A stretch of 64,000 bases of DNA, from positions 7,316,001 through 7,380,000 of the forward strand of contig NZ_OZ245776.1 of the NCBI RefSeq assembly GCF_965227735.1, in the 5' to 3' direction. This document shows positions 1-8,170 of this stretch, piece after piece (positions within the stretch are counted from its first letter, which is position 1; every line of letters starts with the position of its first letter). Source of the DNA: Larkinella sp965227735 (GTDB taxonomy: Bacteria > Bacteroidota > Bacteroidia > Cytophagales > Spirosomataceae). Under the pieces are notes generated by a model. That model was not told the origin of the DNA and searched no databases. It worked only from the letters and a program-made list of their open reading frames with translations. Position numbers and translations under genes: made by a program.

Positions 1-1
1 C

Positions 2-991
2 CATCTTGTAAAATCTTTCGGGGACGTAACCGCCGTTCGGGGCGTCTCATTGGTTATAAAACCGGGTGAGGTGGTGGGATTGATTGGAGCAAGCGGCTCG
101 GGAAAAAGTACCATGCTCAATCTGATGGCGGGTTTACTCGATGCAACAGATGGGGTCGTTCAATTGAATAATGAACGGATTAAAGGACCATCAGAACAGT
201 TGGTTCCGGGGCACCCGCATATCAAATTGGTGCACCAGGAATACCAGTTGATGCCCCATGTTTCCGTTCGCGAAAATATCGCCTACGCCTTACGGTTTTA
301 CGAAAAACGCTACCAGGATTTCCGGGTCGAGCAATTGATCAACCTGTGTCGGCTCGAAGCGGTGCAACACCGGCTCCCGCGCCAGGTGTCGGGGGGCGAA
401 AAACAGCGGACGGCCATTGCCCGCGCCATTGCCGAAAAACCGGCCGCGTTGCTGCTCGACGAACCGTTCAGTCACCTTGATTTGCCCAATCGTGAACTGA
501 TTCGGAGTATGTTGCTGGATCTGGTTCGGAACGAGAAAACCGCCTGCCTGTTTGTCACCCACGACTCGACCGACGCCCTGTCCATTTCGCACCGCATCGG
601 AATTTTGCAGGATGGCCAACTGATTCAGATGGGTGCGCCGATGGATGTCTACCGCCGTCCGTACAACGCCTATGCCGCACAAATGACCGGCCCGGCCAAC
701 CTGATTCGGGCCAAACACCTGCCGCTGATGGGCATCATTCACGCCTATCAACCCAACGCACTGGCCTGTGTCCGGCCGGAAAACATCCGGTTGAGCGACC
801 GCGGACGCTTCGGCGGAACCGTCCGGAATGTGTTTTTCAAAGGCGCTTACCTGGAAGTGGAGGTCGAAATGAACCGGTTTGTCAACCTGACGTTTGTGGC
901 GGCCTCCCACGAAAAAATCAAAGTCGGCCAGTTGGTCGGGCTGGAAATGTCGCCTGAATCCGTTCACTGGATGCGCGGTTCGTCGGTCTAG
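2..991 (+). CDS. ABC transporter ATP-binding protein with C-terminal TOBE-like domain (5' end outside window)
   Basis: This is the ATPase subunit of an ABC importer, with 330 residues visible. The reading frame is open to the left edge, and the codons before the first internal TTG (position 50) already encode a typical A-loop region (HLVKSFGDVTAVRGVSL), so the true start lies upstream. Visible motifs are Walker A GASGSGKST, signature VSGGEKQR, Walker B ALLLDEP and the switch His in FVTHD. The last ~90 residues (VRPENIRLSD onward) resemble the TOBE domain of PotA/FbpC/CysA-type importers. The substrate cannot be read from the sequence, and the permease and binding-protein genes would lie left of the window. 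Its stop overlaps the stop of the convergent DUF2807 gene by 4 nt. Confidence 0.9.
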   Translation, partial: HLVKSFGDVTAVRGVSLVIKPGEVVGLIGASGSGKSTMLNLMAGLLDATDGVVQLNNERIKGPSEQLVPGHPHIKLVHQEYQLMPHVSVRENIAYALRFYEKRYQDFRVEQLINLCRLEAVQHRLPRQVSGGEKQRTAIARAIAEKPAALLLDEPFSHLDLPNRELIRSMLLDLVRNEKTACLFVTHDSTDALSISHRIGILQDGQLIQMGAPMDVYRRPYNAYAAQMTGPANLIRAKHLPLMGIIHAYQPNALACVRPENIRLSDRGRFGGTVRNVFFKGAYLEVEVEMNRFVNLTFVAASHEKIKVGQLVGLEMSPESVHWMRGSSV

Positions 992-1683
992 TCGTCCGAT
1001 TTTTTCTGGTTCGAAATCACCGTCTTTGGATTGCCCCGGTGCGAAACATCCGCTCCGCCCCGCGTGTTTTTCTCCAGTCGTTTCGTGACGGTCACCGAGG
1101 CATCACTTGCCCCCGACGCCCGGATAATCGCTTCATCGGCCGTCAGATCATAGGCCTGCAAATCCGAAGCCCCCGAAATATCGACATCGAGTTGCTTCAC
1201 GCGACCCCGCAGTTTGGTATCGGAAGCCCCGGATGCTTTCAGCCGGATGCGGTTGGCCGAAATATCTTTCATCGTCAGGTCGGCGGCTCCCGACAGCGTA
1301 ATGTCCAGTTCTTCACTGTCGAAGGCATCATTTACGTCGCCGTCGGAGGCACCGGAAAGGGTAATGCCGCGGAGGGCGGGCATCGTGACCAGCAAGCGGG
1401 GCGATTTGCGGTTTTTGCCCGGCATCCAGTTGCCCGCTGGCCGGTTGAACCGGGCGACCAGCACGCCGTTTTCGCTTTTGACGGACAGGTATTCGGTTTC
1501 GCCGGGCGACAGATCGGCCACAATGTCAAAAGAGCCTTTCCGGATTTCGATATCAATGGCATTGGCTACGTCGATGCGGTCGAACGACTTGATACTGAAC
1601 TGTTTCGTTACCGACTGCGCTTCTGAAAAACCGGCAATCAGCGTCGAAAGCAGGAGGGGTAAATAAAATCGATGGGTTTGCAT
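988..1683 (-). CDS. DUF2807 (GIN domain) secreted protein
   Basis: A 231-residue exported protein of the DUF2807 family, often labelled putative auto-transporter adhesin head GIN domain. I place the start at the ATG at 1683, which gives a clean signal peptide (MQTHRFYLPLLLSTLIAGF...SEAQS); a longer frame to 1770 has no signal. Five near-repeats of the strand motif LSGASD/LSGAAD/ASGASD/ISGASD/ASGASD spaced about 20 residues apart indicate a right-handed parallel beta-helix, as expected for the family. The function is unknown; such proteins are common at the Bacteroidota cell surface. The gene lies 68 nt downstream of the sulfatase gene on the same strand, so the two may be cotranscribed. Confidence 0.88.
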   Translation of the reverse strand: MQTHRFYLPLLLSTLIAGFSEAQSVTKQFSIKSFDRIDVANAIDIEIRKGSFDIVADLSPGETEYLSVKSENGVLVARFNRPAGNWMPGKNRKSPRLLVTMPALRGITLSGASDGDVNDAFDSEELDITLSGAADLTMKDISANRIRLKASGASDTKLRGRVKQLDVDISGASDLQAYDLTADEAIIRASGASDASVTVTKRLEKNTRGGADVSHRGNPKTVISNQKKSDD

Positions 1684-1751
1684 GGTGGTTAGCGAATGGT
1701 AAGATTCCTGCGAAGAAGATGCCGTCCTGAATCGGAACGTTGCACCGACTC

Positions 1752-3137
1752 CTATTTTCTTTTCTGCCACGGCACGGCCCCGCCCTGCTGGATGTGGTTC
1801 ATCAACAGGCGGGTCAACTCATTGGCTTTCGCTTTTTCCTGCTTCGCCAGATCGGTGGTTTCTTTCGGGTCGTCTTTCAGATTATACAATTCAAAGGGCG
1901 AAAACGGACTGGGTTGCAGCAATTTCCAGTCGCCCAGCCGCACGGCCTGGGTGGTCAGTCCTTTGAAGGCGTCGTTGCCTTCCCGGCGGATGTAAAAAAG
2001 CGGCCGCTGGCGGAGCGTTTCGAGTTTCTGCGCATCCGGTTGGTTGGTCAGCAAAACCGGCACCAGCGATTTTCCATCGACCGGCGTGGTGGCTTGCTGA
2101 CCCGCCAGTTCCAGAAATGTGGGCATCCAGTCGCTGAGTTGCCCCCGCTCGTCCGACACCCGGCCCGGCTGGATGTGACCCGCCCAGACCACGCCCGCCG
2201 GAATCCGAATCCCGCCTTCGTACATCGTCCCTTTGAAAGCGCGGTAGGGGCCATTGTTGGCTTTGGCCGGTTCCCAGCCGCCGTTGTCGCTCGTAAACAC
2301 GATCAATGTATTTTCCAACTGTCGGTTTGCCTTCAGCGTTGCCAGCAGCCGACCGATGTTGTCGTCCAGGTGTTCGATCAGCGCCACCAGTTTGGCCCGG
2401 GTCGGGTCAATGGTGGGTTCCCGCTTTTTTACCCGGTCGAGCCATTCGGCGGGAGGTTGGAGCGGATTATGAGGAGCGTTGTAAGCGAGGTAGAGAAAGA
2501 ACGGTTTCGGGTTGTTTTTCCGGCTGTTCACATACCGGATCGCTCCTTCGGTAAACACATCGGTTGCGTGACCGGGCGGATCGATGACCTGGCGGTTGTG
2601 GCGCATGAAGTTGTGGCCATTGCGTCGTTTGGTGTAATAATCATCCATCATATCGCCCAGAAAACCGTAAAATTCCTGAAAACCGCGTTCGTTGGGGGCG
2701 TTTTCGGGTTCCAGTCCCAGATGCCATTTTCCAACCAGTGCCGTGTGGTAGCCCGCTTTTTGCAGATCGTTGGGGAGTAGCGGCCCCGGAGCCAGGTAGC
2801 CCCAGCTATCGGCCAAATCGTCGCGAATGACGCCCGGAACGCCCACCGCTTCCGGCCAGCGCCCCGACAGCAAAGCCGCCCGGCTGGGGGAGCAAACCGG
2901 GCTGTTGGCGTAAAAATTTGTAAACCGCAACCCGGCCCGCAACAGGCTGTCGATGTGGGGTGTTTTCAGGTCGGTAGCCCCATACGAAGAAAGGTCACCC
3001 CAGCCGAGATCGTCGGCGAAGATGAAGACGATATTGGGCTTGGGAGTCGCCAGAGGGGGCGTATGACTGATGAAAAAAGTGCTCAGTACGGCGAAAATCA
3101 GACCGGTAAGCAGAAACGAAATCGGACGATACTTCAT
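1752..3137 (-). CDS. Type I sulfatase (arylsulfatase family)
   Basis: A 461-residue secreted sulfatase that would hydrolyse sulfate esters, perhaps on sulfated glycans or lipids. The start at 3137 gives an N-terminal hydrophobic signal (residues ~5-25). Metal-binding DD is at residues 42-43 (FADDLGWGD). The formylglycine motif C-S-P-S-R has its catalytic Cys at residue 82, and GKWHLG and ITFTSDNGG-type motifs follow downstream. The substrate cannot be deduced. No formylglycine-generating enzyme or anaerobic sulfatase-maturing enzyme is encoded in this window. A longer frame to 3473 runs antisense through queE and is rejected as a start. The gene is divergent from queE. Confidence 0.92.
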   Translation of the reverse strand: MKYRPISFLLTGLIFAVLSTFFISHTPPLATPKPNIVFIFADDLGWGDLSSYGATDLKTPHIDSLLRAGLRFTNFYANSPVCSPSRAALLSGRWPEAVGVPGVIRDDLADSWGYLAPGPLLPNDLQKAGYHTALVGKWHLGLEPENAPNERGFQEFYGFLGDMMDDYYTKRRNGHNFMRHNRQVIDPPGHATDVFTEGAIRYVNSRKNNPKPFFLYLAYNAPHNPLQPPAEWLDRVKKREPTIDPTRAKLVALIEHLDDNIGRLLATLKANRQLENTLIVFTSDNGGWEPAKANNGPYRAFKGTMYEGGIRIPAGVVWAGHIQPGRVSDERGQLSDWMPTFLELAGQQATTPVDGKSLVPVLLTNQPDAQKLETLRQRPLFYIRREGNDAFKGLTTQAVRLGDWKLLQPSPFSPFELYNLKDDPKETTDLAKQEKAKANELTRLLMNHIQQGGAVPWQKRK

Positions 3138-3188
3138 AAAGGCTGCGGAAAGCCGTGGGAATAGATAAACCTTCGCCCGCAAATTCCG

Positions 3189-3196
3189 TAACTTTG
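3189..3196 (+). promoter_or_regulatory. -7 element (TAACTTTG) of queE
   Basis: A perfect match to the Bacteroidota -7 consensus TAnnTTTG ends only 4 nt before the queE ATG at 3201, so transcription should start at or within a few bases of the start codon. I do not see a convincing -33 TTTG. Confidence 0.55.
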
Positions 3197-3200
3197 CACC

Positions 3201-3833
3201 ATGAATCAAGTACTCAATCAACAAACTGACACCCTGGAGCGGCTTCCGGTCATGGAATCGTTCTACACGTTGCAGGGAGAGGGGGCGCATACCGGAAAAG
3301 CCGCGTATTTCATCCGGCTCGGCGGCTGCGATGTCGGGTGTCACTGGTGCGATGTGAAAGAATCCTGGGATGTAAACGCCCACCCCCGCTACACAATCGA
3401 CGAACTCGTCGACGGGGCATTGCAATATCCCGGACGCATGGCCGTCATCACGGGCGGAGAACCGCTGATGCACGACCTGAGCGGTTTGACACAGGCCCTT
3501 CAGAACGCCGGTTTTCAGACCAACATTGAAACGTCGGGCGTTTATCCCGTCACCGGGCGTTGGGACTGGATCTGTTTTTCGCCCAAGAAATTCAAAGAAC
3601 CTAATCCGGACATTTTCAGCAAGGCGAATGAATTAAAAGCCATCATCTACAACAAAAGCGATTTTGCCTTTGCGGAGTCCTTTGTAGCGTCGCTGCAACC
3701 GCATTGCAAATTGTTTTTACAACCGGAGTGGAGTCGTTCAAATGAAATGCTACCTCTGATCGTTGAGTATGTAAAACAGCATCCGCAATGGCAGGTTTCG
3801 TTGCAAACACACAAATTCATGGACATTCCGTAA
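3201..3833 (+). CDS. queE: 7-carboxy-7-deazaguanine synthase
   Basis: A radical SAM enzyme of queuosine/7-deazaguanine biosynthesis that converts 6-carboxy-tetrahydropterin to 7-carboxy-7-deazaguanine; 210 residues, the usual length. The [4Fe-4S] ligands are Cys43, Cys47 and Cys50 in GGCDVGCHWCD (CX3CX2C), preceded by the family motif YTLQGEGAHTGKAA; MAVITGGEPL is the SAM-binding GGEP motif. No other queuosine gene (queC, queD, folE) is in the window. It is probably transcribed with the following OmpA-family gene, whose first possible start overlaps its 3' end. Confidence 0.95.
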   Translation: MNQVLNQQTDTLERLPVMESFYTLQGEGAHTGKAAYFIRLGGCDVGCHWCDVKESWDVNAHPRYTIDELVDGALQYPGRMAVITGGEPLMHDLSGLTQALQNAGFQTNIETSGVYPVTGRWDWICFSPKKFKEPNPDIFSKANELKAIIYNKSDFAFAESFVASLQPHCKLFLQPEWSRSNEMLPLIVEYVKQHPQWQVSLQTHKFMDIP

Positions 3834-5785
3834 GGGAATCGAAGCAACTAAAAGGAAGAAAGGAGCGACGGCCAAACCGCCTGTTTGTTCTTTTATTCCT
3901 TTTTTCGTTTCCGCCCTTTCTTCTCCCTTCCTTCGCCCAGAATAAAAAGGCCGTCGAACTGTATAAAAAAGCGGTCGATGCCTTGTCGAACCGGAAAATG
4001 ACCGAGTCGCTGGATTTGTTTCACCAGGCGGTGGAACGTGATACCGGCTATACCGATGCGTATCTGAAACTGGGGCAGGTCTACGAATTCATGCGCCAGC
4101 CCGACCAGGCTTTTCAGGTTTACCAACGGGCCATCGGACAACAGCCCGACAAACCCACGACGGGGCTGGCGTATCAGTTTGTGAGTGCCTATCTGCTCAA
4201 AAAAGGCAATTATCGGGTCGCCATCCCGCACATCGAACGGTATCAGAAACTGTTTGCACCCCAGTCGCTGCAATGGAAACGGATCGACCGGATGCTGCAA
4301 ACCGCCCACTTTGGCGAGCAGGCGATTCAAAATCCGTTGCCGGTCAAACCACAGCCTTTGTCGCCAACCGTTCAGGCGTTTCCGTCCCAGTATTTCCCGG
4401 TGTTGACCGCCGATGAGCAGACGCTGGTGTACACGGTTTTGAAACCTGAAGGCGATGAGGATCTGATGGTTTCGACGCACAAGGGCGAAACCTGGAGCCC
4501 GCCCGAATCCATTTCACCCCTCATTAATTCCATCAACAACGAAGGGACGCCCACGCTGTCGGCCGATGGCCGGACGCTGGTGTTTACGGTTTGCCAGGGT
4601 CGTGCGGGCTACGGGAGTTGTGACCTGTACATCAGTCATAAAACCGGAAATGCCTGGTCGGAGCCGCAAAACATCGGGCCGGTGGTCAACACCCGCGCCT
4701 GGGAGTCGCAACCGGCTTTGTCGGCAGACGGCCGTCGCCTGTATTTTGTTTCGGATCGGAAAGGCGGAATGGGTCGGCGCGACATCTGGTGCAGCGATCT
4801 GGGGGACGATGGCGAATGGAAACCACCCTACAATCTGAAAAGCATTAACACGCCCTTTGACGAGGCATCGCCGTTCATTCACGCCAACGGTTTGAGCCTG
4901 TTTTTTGCGTCGGAAGGGCACCTGGGCCTGGGCGGTTACGATCTGTTTGTGGCCGACAGCACGGCCACGGGCTGGTCGAACCCGCAAAACCTGGGGTATC
5001 CGATCAACACCTCCGACGATCAGGCGGCTTTGTTTGTGTCGGCCAACGGCACCCACGCCTATTATTCGCAGGAACAGGCTGCCAGCGACGGTAAGCAGCG
5101 TTCCAAACTCTACGTTTTCGATCTGCCCGAAGCCCTGCGGCAGAAGGTGCGTCCGGTGAGTTACCTGAAAGGACTGGTGGCCGATGCCCGCACGAAAAAA
5201 CCGCTGAATGCTACCATTGAACTCATTGATCTGGCGACCAACCAACTCATTACCCGCGTTCAGTCCGATCCGCAAACCGGGCAATACACCGCCATTCTGC
5301 CCACCGGTGGCGAATATGCCCTGTATGTCATCGGGCCGGGTTATCTGTTCAAAAGTCTGTCGTTCGATTTTACCCGGAAACGGGAAGGAGAGGGGCTGAC
5401 GATGAGCGTGCCGCTGGAACCAATCAAACCGTCGGAGGGCGGGGCTCCGGCCAAAGAGACGCTGAACAACCTCTTCTTCGAAACCGGGCGGTACGATCTG
5501 GCCGACAAATCGCGCACCGAACTCGACCGGCTGGTGAAGTTTCTGGAAGTCAATCCAACCGTCAACATCGAGGTTTCCGGGCATACGGACAATCAGGGCG
5601 GTACGGCCAACAACCTGGAACTGTCTAAAAAACGGGCGCAATCGGTGGTGAGTTATCTGGCCAAAGCCGGTGTCGCCCCAAACCGGATCAAATCCGCCGG
5701 ATACGGTGAAACGAAGCCGGTTGCTCCCAACACGACCGAAGAAAACCGGAAACTGAACCGGCGGATCGAATGGCGGATTTGGTGA
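3788..5785 (+). CDS. PorE-like OmpA-family protein (TPR, PD40, carboxypeptidase-regulatory-like and OmpA domains)
   Basis: A 665-residue envelope protein. Domain order: signal peptide (LFVLLFLFSFPPFLLPSFA), TPR repeats (~60-125), a WD40-like beta-propeller built of PD40 repeats with LSADGRTLVF and LSADGRRLYF strands (~185-430), a carboxypeptidase-regulatory-like domain (~445-530, YLKGLVADARTKKPLNA) and a C-terminal OmpA peptidoglycan-binding domain (~555-665, SGHTDNQGG). This exact order is that of PorE of Porphyromonas gingivalis, a type IX secretion accessory protein anchored to peptidoglycan; by analogy it may link an outer-membrane complex to the wall. The start is uncertain: the first ATG (3788) overlaps queE by 46 nt and gives an unusually long, basic n-region of ~31 residues. 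A purine-rich GGAAGAAAGGAG lies at 3860 but no ATG follows it in frame. Confidence 0.88.
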   Translation: MAGFVANTQIHGHSVRESKQLKGRKERRPNRLFVLLFLFSFPPFLLPSFAQNKKAVELYKKAVDALSNRKMTESLDLFHQAVERDTGYTDAYLKLGQVYEFMRQPDQAFQVYQRAIGQQPDKPTTGLAYQFVSAYLLKKGNYRVAIPHIERYQKLFAPQSLQWKRIDRMLQTAHFGEQAIQNPLPVKPQPLSPTVQAFPSQYFPVLTADEQTLVYTVLKPEGDEDLMVSTHKGETWSPPESISPLINSINNEGTPTLSADGRTLVFTVCQGRAGYGSCDLYISHKTGNAWSEPQNIGPVVNTRAWESQPALSADGRRLYFVSDRKGGMGRRDIWCSDLGDDGEWKPPYNLKSINTPFDEASPFIHANGLSLFFASEGHLGLGGYDLFVADSTATGWSNPQNLGYPINTSDDQAALFVSANGTHAYYSQEQAASDGKQRSKLYVFDLPEALRQKVRPVSYLKGLVADARTKKPLNATIELIDLATNQLITRVQSDPQTGQYTAILPTGGEYALYVIGPGYLFKSLSFDFTRKREGEGLTMSVPLEPIKPSEGGAPAKETLNNLFFETGRYDLADKSRTELDRLVKFLEVNPTVNIEVSGHTDNQGGTANNLELSKKRAQSVVSYLAKAGVAPNRIKSAGYGETKPVAPNTTEENRKLNRRIEWRIW

Positions 5786-5899
5786 TAGGCGGTTGACGGT
5801 TGACGATCGACGGTTGACGATGGTCCATGGTCAACCGTCAATCGCCTATCATCAATGGTCAATCGTCGATGGTCCATGGTCAACCGTCGATCGTCAACC
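5784..5899 (+). repeat. Heptamer inverted-repeat element A
   Basis: From 5791 the sequence reads as fifteen consecutive 7-nt words (GGTTGAC, GGTTGAC, GATCGAC, GGTTGAC, GATGGTC, CATGGTC, AACCGTC, AATCGCC, TATCATC, AATGGTC, AATCGTC, GATGGTC, CATGGTC, AACCGTC, GATCGTC). The 21 bases 5798-5818 are a perfect inverted repeat of 5879-5899. An alternative stem pairs 5784-5799 with 5835-5850 (15 of 16). A 21-nt direct repeat (5819-5839 and 5868-5888) is 49 nt apart, that is 7 x 7. It begins at the stop of the PorE-like gene. Confidence 0.85.
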
Positions 5900-5906
5900 A
5901 TACAAC

Positions 5907-5937
5907 TTTGTTTCGCCGGGAATTTTTTGCACCTTTG
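5907..5937 (+). promoter_or_regulatory. Promoter of trxB
   Basis: TTTG at 5907-5910 is followed after exactly 19 bp by CACCTTTG (5930-5937), seven of eight matches to TAnnTTTG. This is the Bacteroidota -33/-7 architecture and predicts a leader of ~70 nt before the trxB ATG at 6014. Confidence 0.5.
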
Positions 5938-6013
5938 CGCTTGTTTTTTCAGTGTCTGGCTCCGTATTTAAGCAAAAGCCGACCAGATTAAACATTCTAT
6001 TCTTTGTCAGACG

Positions 6014-6967
6014 ATGACCACCGAACACGTCAATTGCCTTATTATTGGTTCCGGCCCGGCCGGATATACTGCCGCCATCTATGCTTCCCGTGCGGGCATG
6101 AAACCCGTTTTATACCAGGGAATGCAACCGGGCGGACAACTCACCATCACCAACGAAGTTGATAATTTCCCGGGCTATCCCCACGGTGTCAACGGCCCCC
6201 AACTGATGACGGACCTCGAAGAGCAGGCTCGCCGGTTTGGAACCGACATCCGGTATGGTGTCGTCACCGCCGTTGATTTCTCCGGCACCATTCACAAGGC
6301 TACGGTGGACGACCAGCAGGAAATCAGTGCCAATGTCGTGATTATTTCGACCGGAGCCTCGGCCAAATGGCTCGGTTTGCCGTCGGAAATGCGCCTGAAC
6401 GGCCTGGGCGTTTCGGCCTGTGCGGTTTGTGACGGTTTTTTCTTCCGGGGCAAAGACGTTGCCATTGTGGGCGCGGGCGATACGGCGGCTGAAGAAGCGA
6501 GTTACCTGGCCAATTTGTGCCGGAAAGTATACATGATCGTTCGTCGGGACGAAATGCGGGCTTCGAAATTCATGCAAAACCGTGTGAAATCGCTTCCCAA
6601 TATTGAAATTTTGTGGAACAGTGAAACGGAAGAGGTACTGGGTGAGGAGGAAGTAACCGGTGCGCTGATCAAAAATGCAGTGACAGGTGAAAAACGGGTG
6701 ATCGATGTCTCCGGCTTTTTCGTCGCCATCGGCCACGTACCCAATACGGCCATTTTCAAACCGTTCGTTGATATGGACGAAACCGGTTATATCCTGACGG
6801 AAAAAGGCAGCACCCGGACCAATGTGCCGGGCGTATTCGCCTGTGGCGATGCGCAGGATAATACGTATCGCCAGGCGGTGACGGCCGCCGGAACGGGCTG
6901 TATGGCCGCCCTGGATGCCGAACGGTATCTGGCCATGAAAGAAGTTGAAATGCACGCGGAAGCGTAA
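6014..6967 (+). CDS. trxB: Thioredoxin-disulfide reductase
   Basis: A cytosolic flavoprotein that reduces thioredoxin with NADPH; 317 residues, normal length. The FAD-binding GSGPAGYTAA is at ~13-21, the redox disulfide CAVC at residues 136-139, the NADPH Rossmann motif VGAGDTAAEE at ~155, and the C-terminal FAD motif GVFACGDAQD near 275. Heptamer elements lie on both sides (A upstream, B downstream). Confidence 0.97.
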   Translation: MTTEHVNCLIIGSGPAGYTAAIYASRAGMKPVLYQGMQPGGQLTITNEVDNFPGYPHGVNGPQLMTDLEEQARRFGTDIRYGVVTAVDFSGTIHKATVDDQQEISANVVIISTGASAKWLGLPSEMRLNGLGVSACAVCDGFFFRGKDVAIVGAGDTAAEEASYLANLCRKVYMIVRRDEMRASKFMQNRVKSLPNIEILWNSETEEVLGEEEVTGALIKNAVTGEKRVIDVSGFFVAIGHVPNTAIFKPFVDMDETGYILTEKGSTRTNVPGVFACGDAQDNTYRQAVTAAGTGCMAALDAERYLAMKEVEMHAEA

Positions 6968-6990
6968 ACGATATACAATTAGTAACCACC

Positions 6991-7075
6991 ACAGAGGGAT
7001 TTTGAGTTATCACCATTGACCATCGCCGGTGGGCCATTGTCGATGGTCAATGGTCATAGCTCAAAATCCCTCTGT
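6991..7075 (+). repeat. Heptamer inverted-repeat element B
   Basis: The arms 6991-7025 and 7041-7075 pair over 35 bp with two mismatches and leave a 15-nt loop. The centre reads in 7-nt register with a C closing every word: TTATCAC, CATTGAC, CATCGCC, GGTGGGC, CATTGTC, GATGGTC, AATGGTC, ATAGCTC (7007-7062). The outer ACAGAGGGATTTTGAG part of the stem is not heptameric. It starts 23 nt after the trxB stop. Confidence 0.85.
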
Positions 7076-7093
7076 CAAACTTTATCCCCAAGG

Positions 7094-8167
7094 ATGAGAA
7101 AACTGGCAGTCTGGTGGCTGTTCGCCAGCGTTTGCTGTTTGGCAAGCGTAACGACCGTAGAAGCACAGGAACGTGGAAAATTCAAGAAGAACCTGAGCAT
7201 CAAGCCAAAGAAATCAGAAAAAGAAAATTCCAATTTCCCTACGCAATCACCGGTTCAGGTACCGGATGAGGAATTTGAACAGGAGCCTTCCAACCTGCGG
7301 TTTAACAATCAGTTTGAGCCCAAAAAAGAGGTGAATCCCGTAGTCGCGGAGGACACTTCTACCATCGACGAAGGTGAACCGGCCGTGGTAGAATATATCG
7401 ACTCGGTTCAGGTGGGCGACGATTGGGTGAAAATTGCGGATTATTATGCCATTTGGGACCCCCACAACGTCGATCCATATGGCATCGACCCCCTCCAGTT
7501 TGACGAAGTAATTGATCTGAAATTATACGATCCGGGTGAAAACCGGTATTGGTCGGCCCCGACTGTCGACGGAAAAGTAACCTCCATGTTTGGCCCGCGC
7601 TGGGGACGGTGGCACAAGGGAATGGACCTCGACCTGGAAACCGGCGATCCAGTCTATGCCGCTTTCGACGGGATTGTGCGGGTGTCGGGCTGGGATGGTG
7701 GTGGTTTTGGTCGCTACATTCTGCTTCGGCATTACAATGGACTGGAAACGGTATACGGTCACTTGTCCAAAGCCCTGGTCGAATCCGGCCAACTCATTAA
7801 AGCGGGCGACCAGATTGGCCTGGGCGGCAGCACCGGCCGCAGTTCGGGCTCTCACCTTCATTTCGAAACCCGGTATGAAGGCAACCCCTTCAGCCCCACG
7901 TTCGTTTACGATTTTCCGACTAACTCGCTGATTTCCGACCATTTCATTTTGACTGCATCGGTCTGGGATTATTTACGCGGAAAAAGCGTCAACTTATCCG
8001 GGTTTAAGCCGCGGTATAAACGCACGGTTCTCCACCGCGTTCGGTCGGGCGAAACCCTCACCAGCATTGCCCGGCGGTATGGATTGACGGCATCGACGCT
8101 TGCCCGGAAAAACCACCTTTCAACCCGCTCACGGATTCGGCCGGGACAAAAACTGAGAGTCCACTAA
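7094..8167 (+). CDS. M23 family metallopeptidase with C-terminal LysM
   Basis: A secreted peptidoglycan hydrolase of 357 residues. The start at 7094 gives a signal peptide (MRKLAVWWLFASVCCLASV...VEAQ); a longer frame from 7016 runs back through element B and is rejected. The M23 (lysostaphin-type endopeptidase) domain has zinc ligands in HKGMD and HLHF, with GHLSK between. A LysM peptidoglycan-binding domain occupies the last ~45 residues (VRSGETLTSIARRYGL). The ~90-residue linker after the signal is Lys/Glu/Pro-rich. The gene is followed after only 3 nt by bshB1, so they form an operon. Confidence 0.93.
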   Translation: MRKLAVWWLFASVCCLASVTTVEAQERGKFKKNLSIKPKKSEKENSNFPTQSPVQVPDEEFEQEPSNLRFNNQFEPKKEVNPVVAEDTSTIDEGEPAVVEYIDSVQVGDDWVKIADYYAIWDPHNVDPYGIDPLQFDEVIDLKLYDPGENRYWSAPTVDGKVTSMFGPRWGRWHKGMDLDLETGDPVYAAFDGIVRVSGWDGGGFGRYILLRHYNGLETVYGHLSKALVESGQLIKAGDQIGLGGSTGRSSGSHLHFETRYEGNPFSPTFVYDFPTNSLISDHFILTASVWDYLRGKSVNLSGFKPRYKRTVLHRVRSGETLTSIARRYGLTASTLARKNHLSTRSRIRPGQKLRVH

Positions 8168-8170
8168 CGA

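Noticed and set aside
988..1770. Longer start of the DUF2807 gene at 1770
   Set aside because: The added N-terminus hides the signal peptide and overlaps the sulfatase stop; the ATG at 1683 fits better.
1740..2780. 346-codon plus-strand frame opposite the sulfatase gene
   Set aside because: Antisense shadow of a clear sulfatase. The product is basic, rich in His, Gln, Arg and Phe, and matches no family.
4514..5641. 375-codon minus-strand frame opposite the PorE-like gene
   Set aside because: Mirror of a well-supported coding sequence with OmpA and PD40 motifs; no start context or domain of its own.
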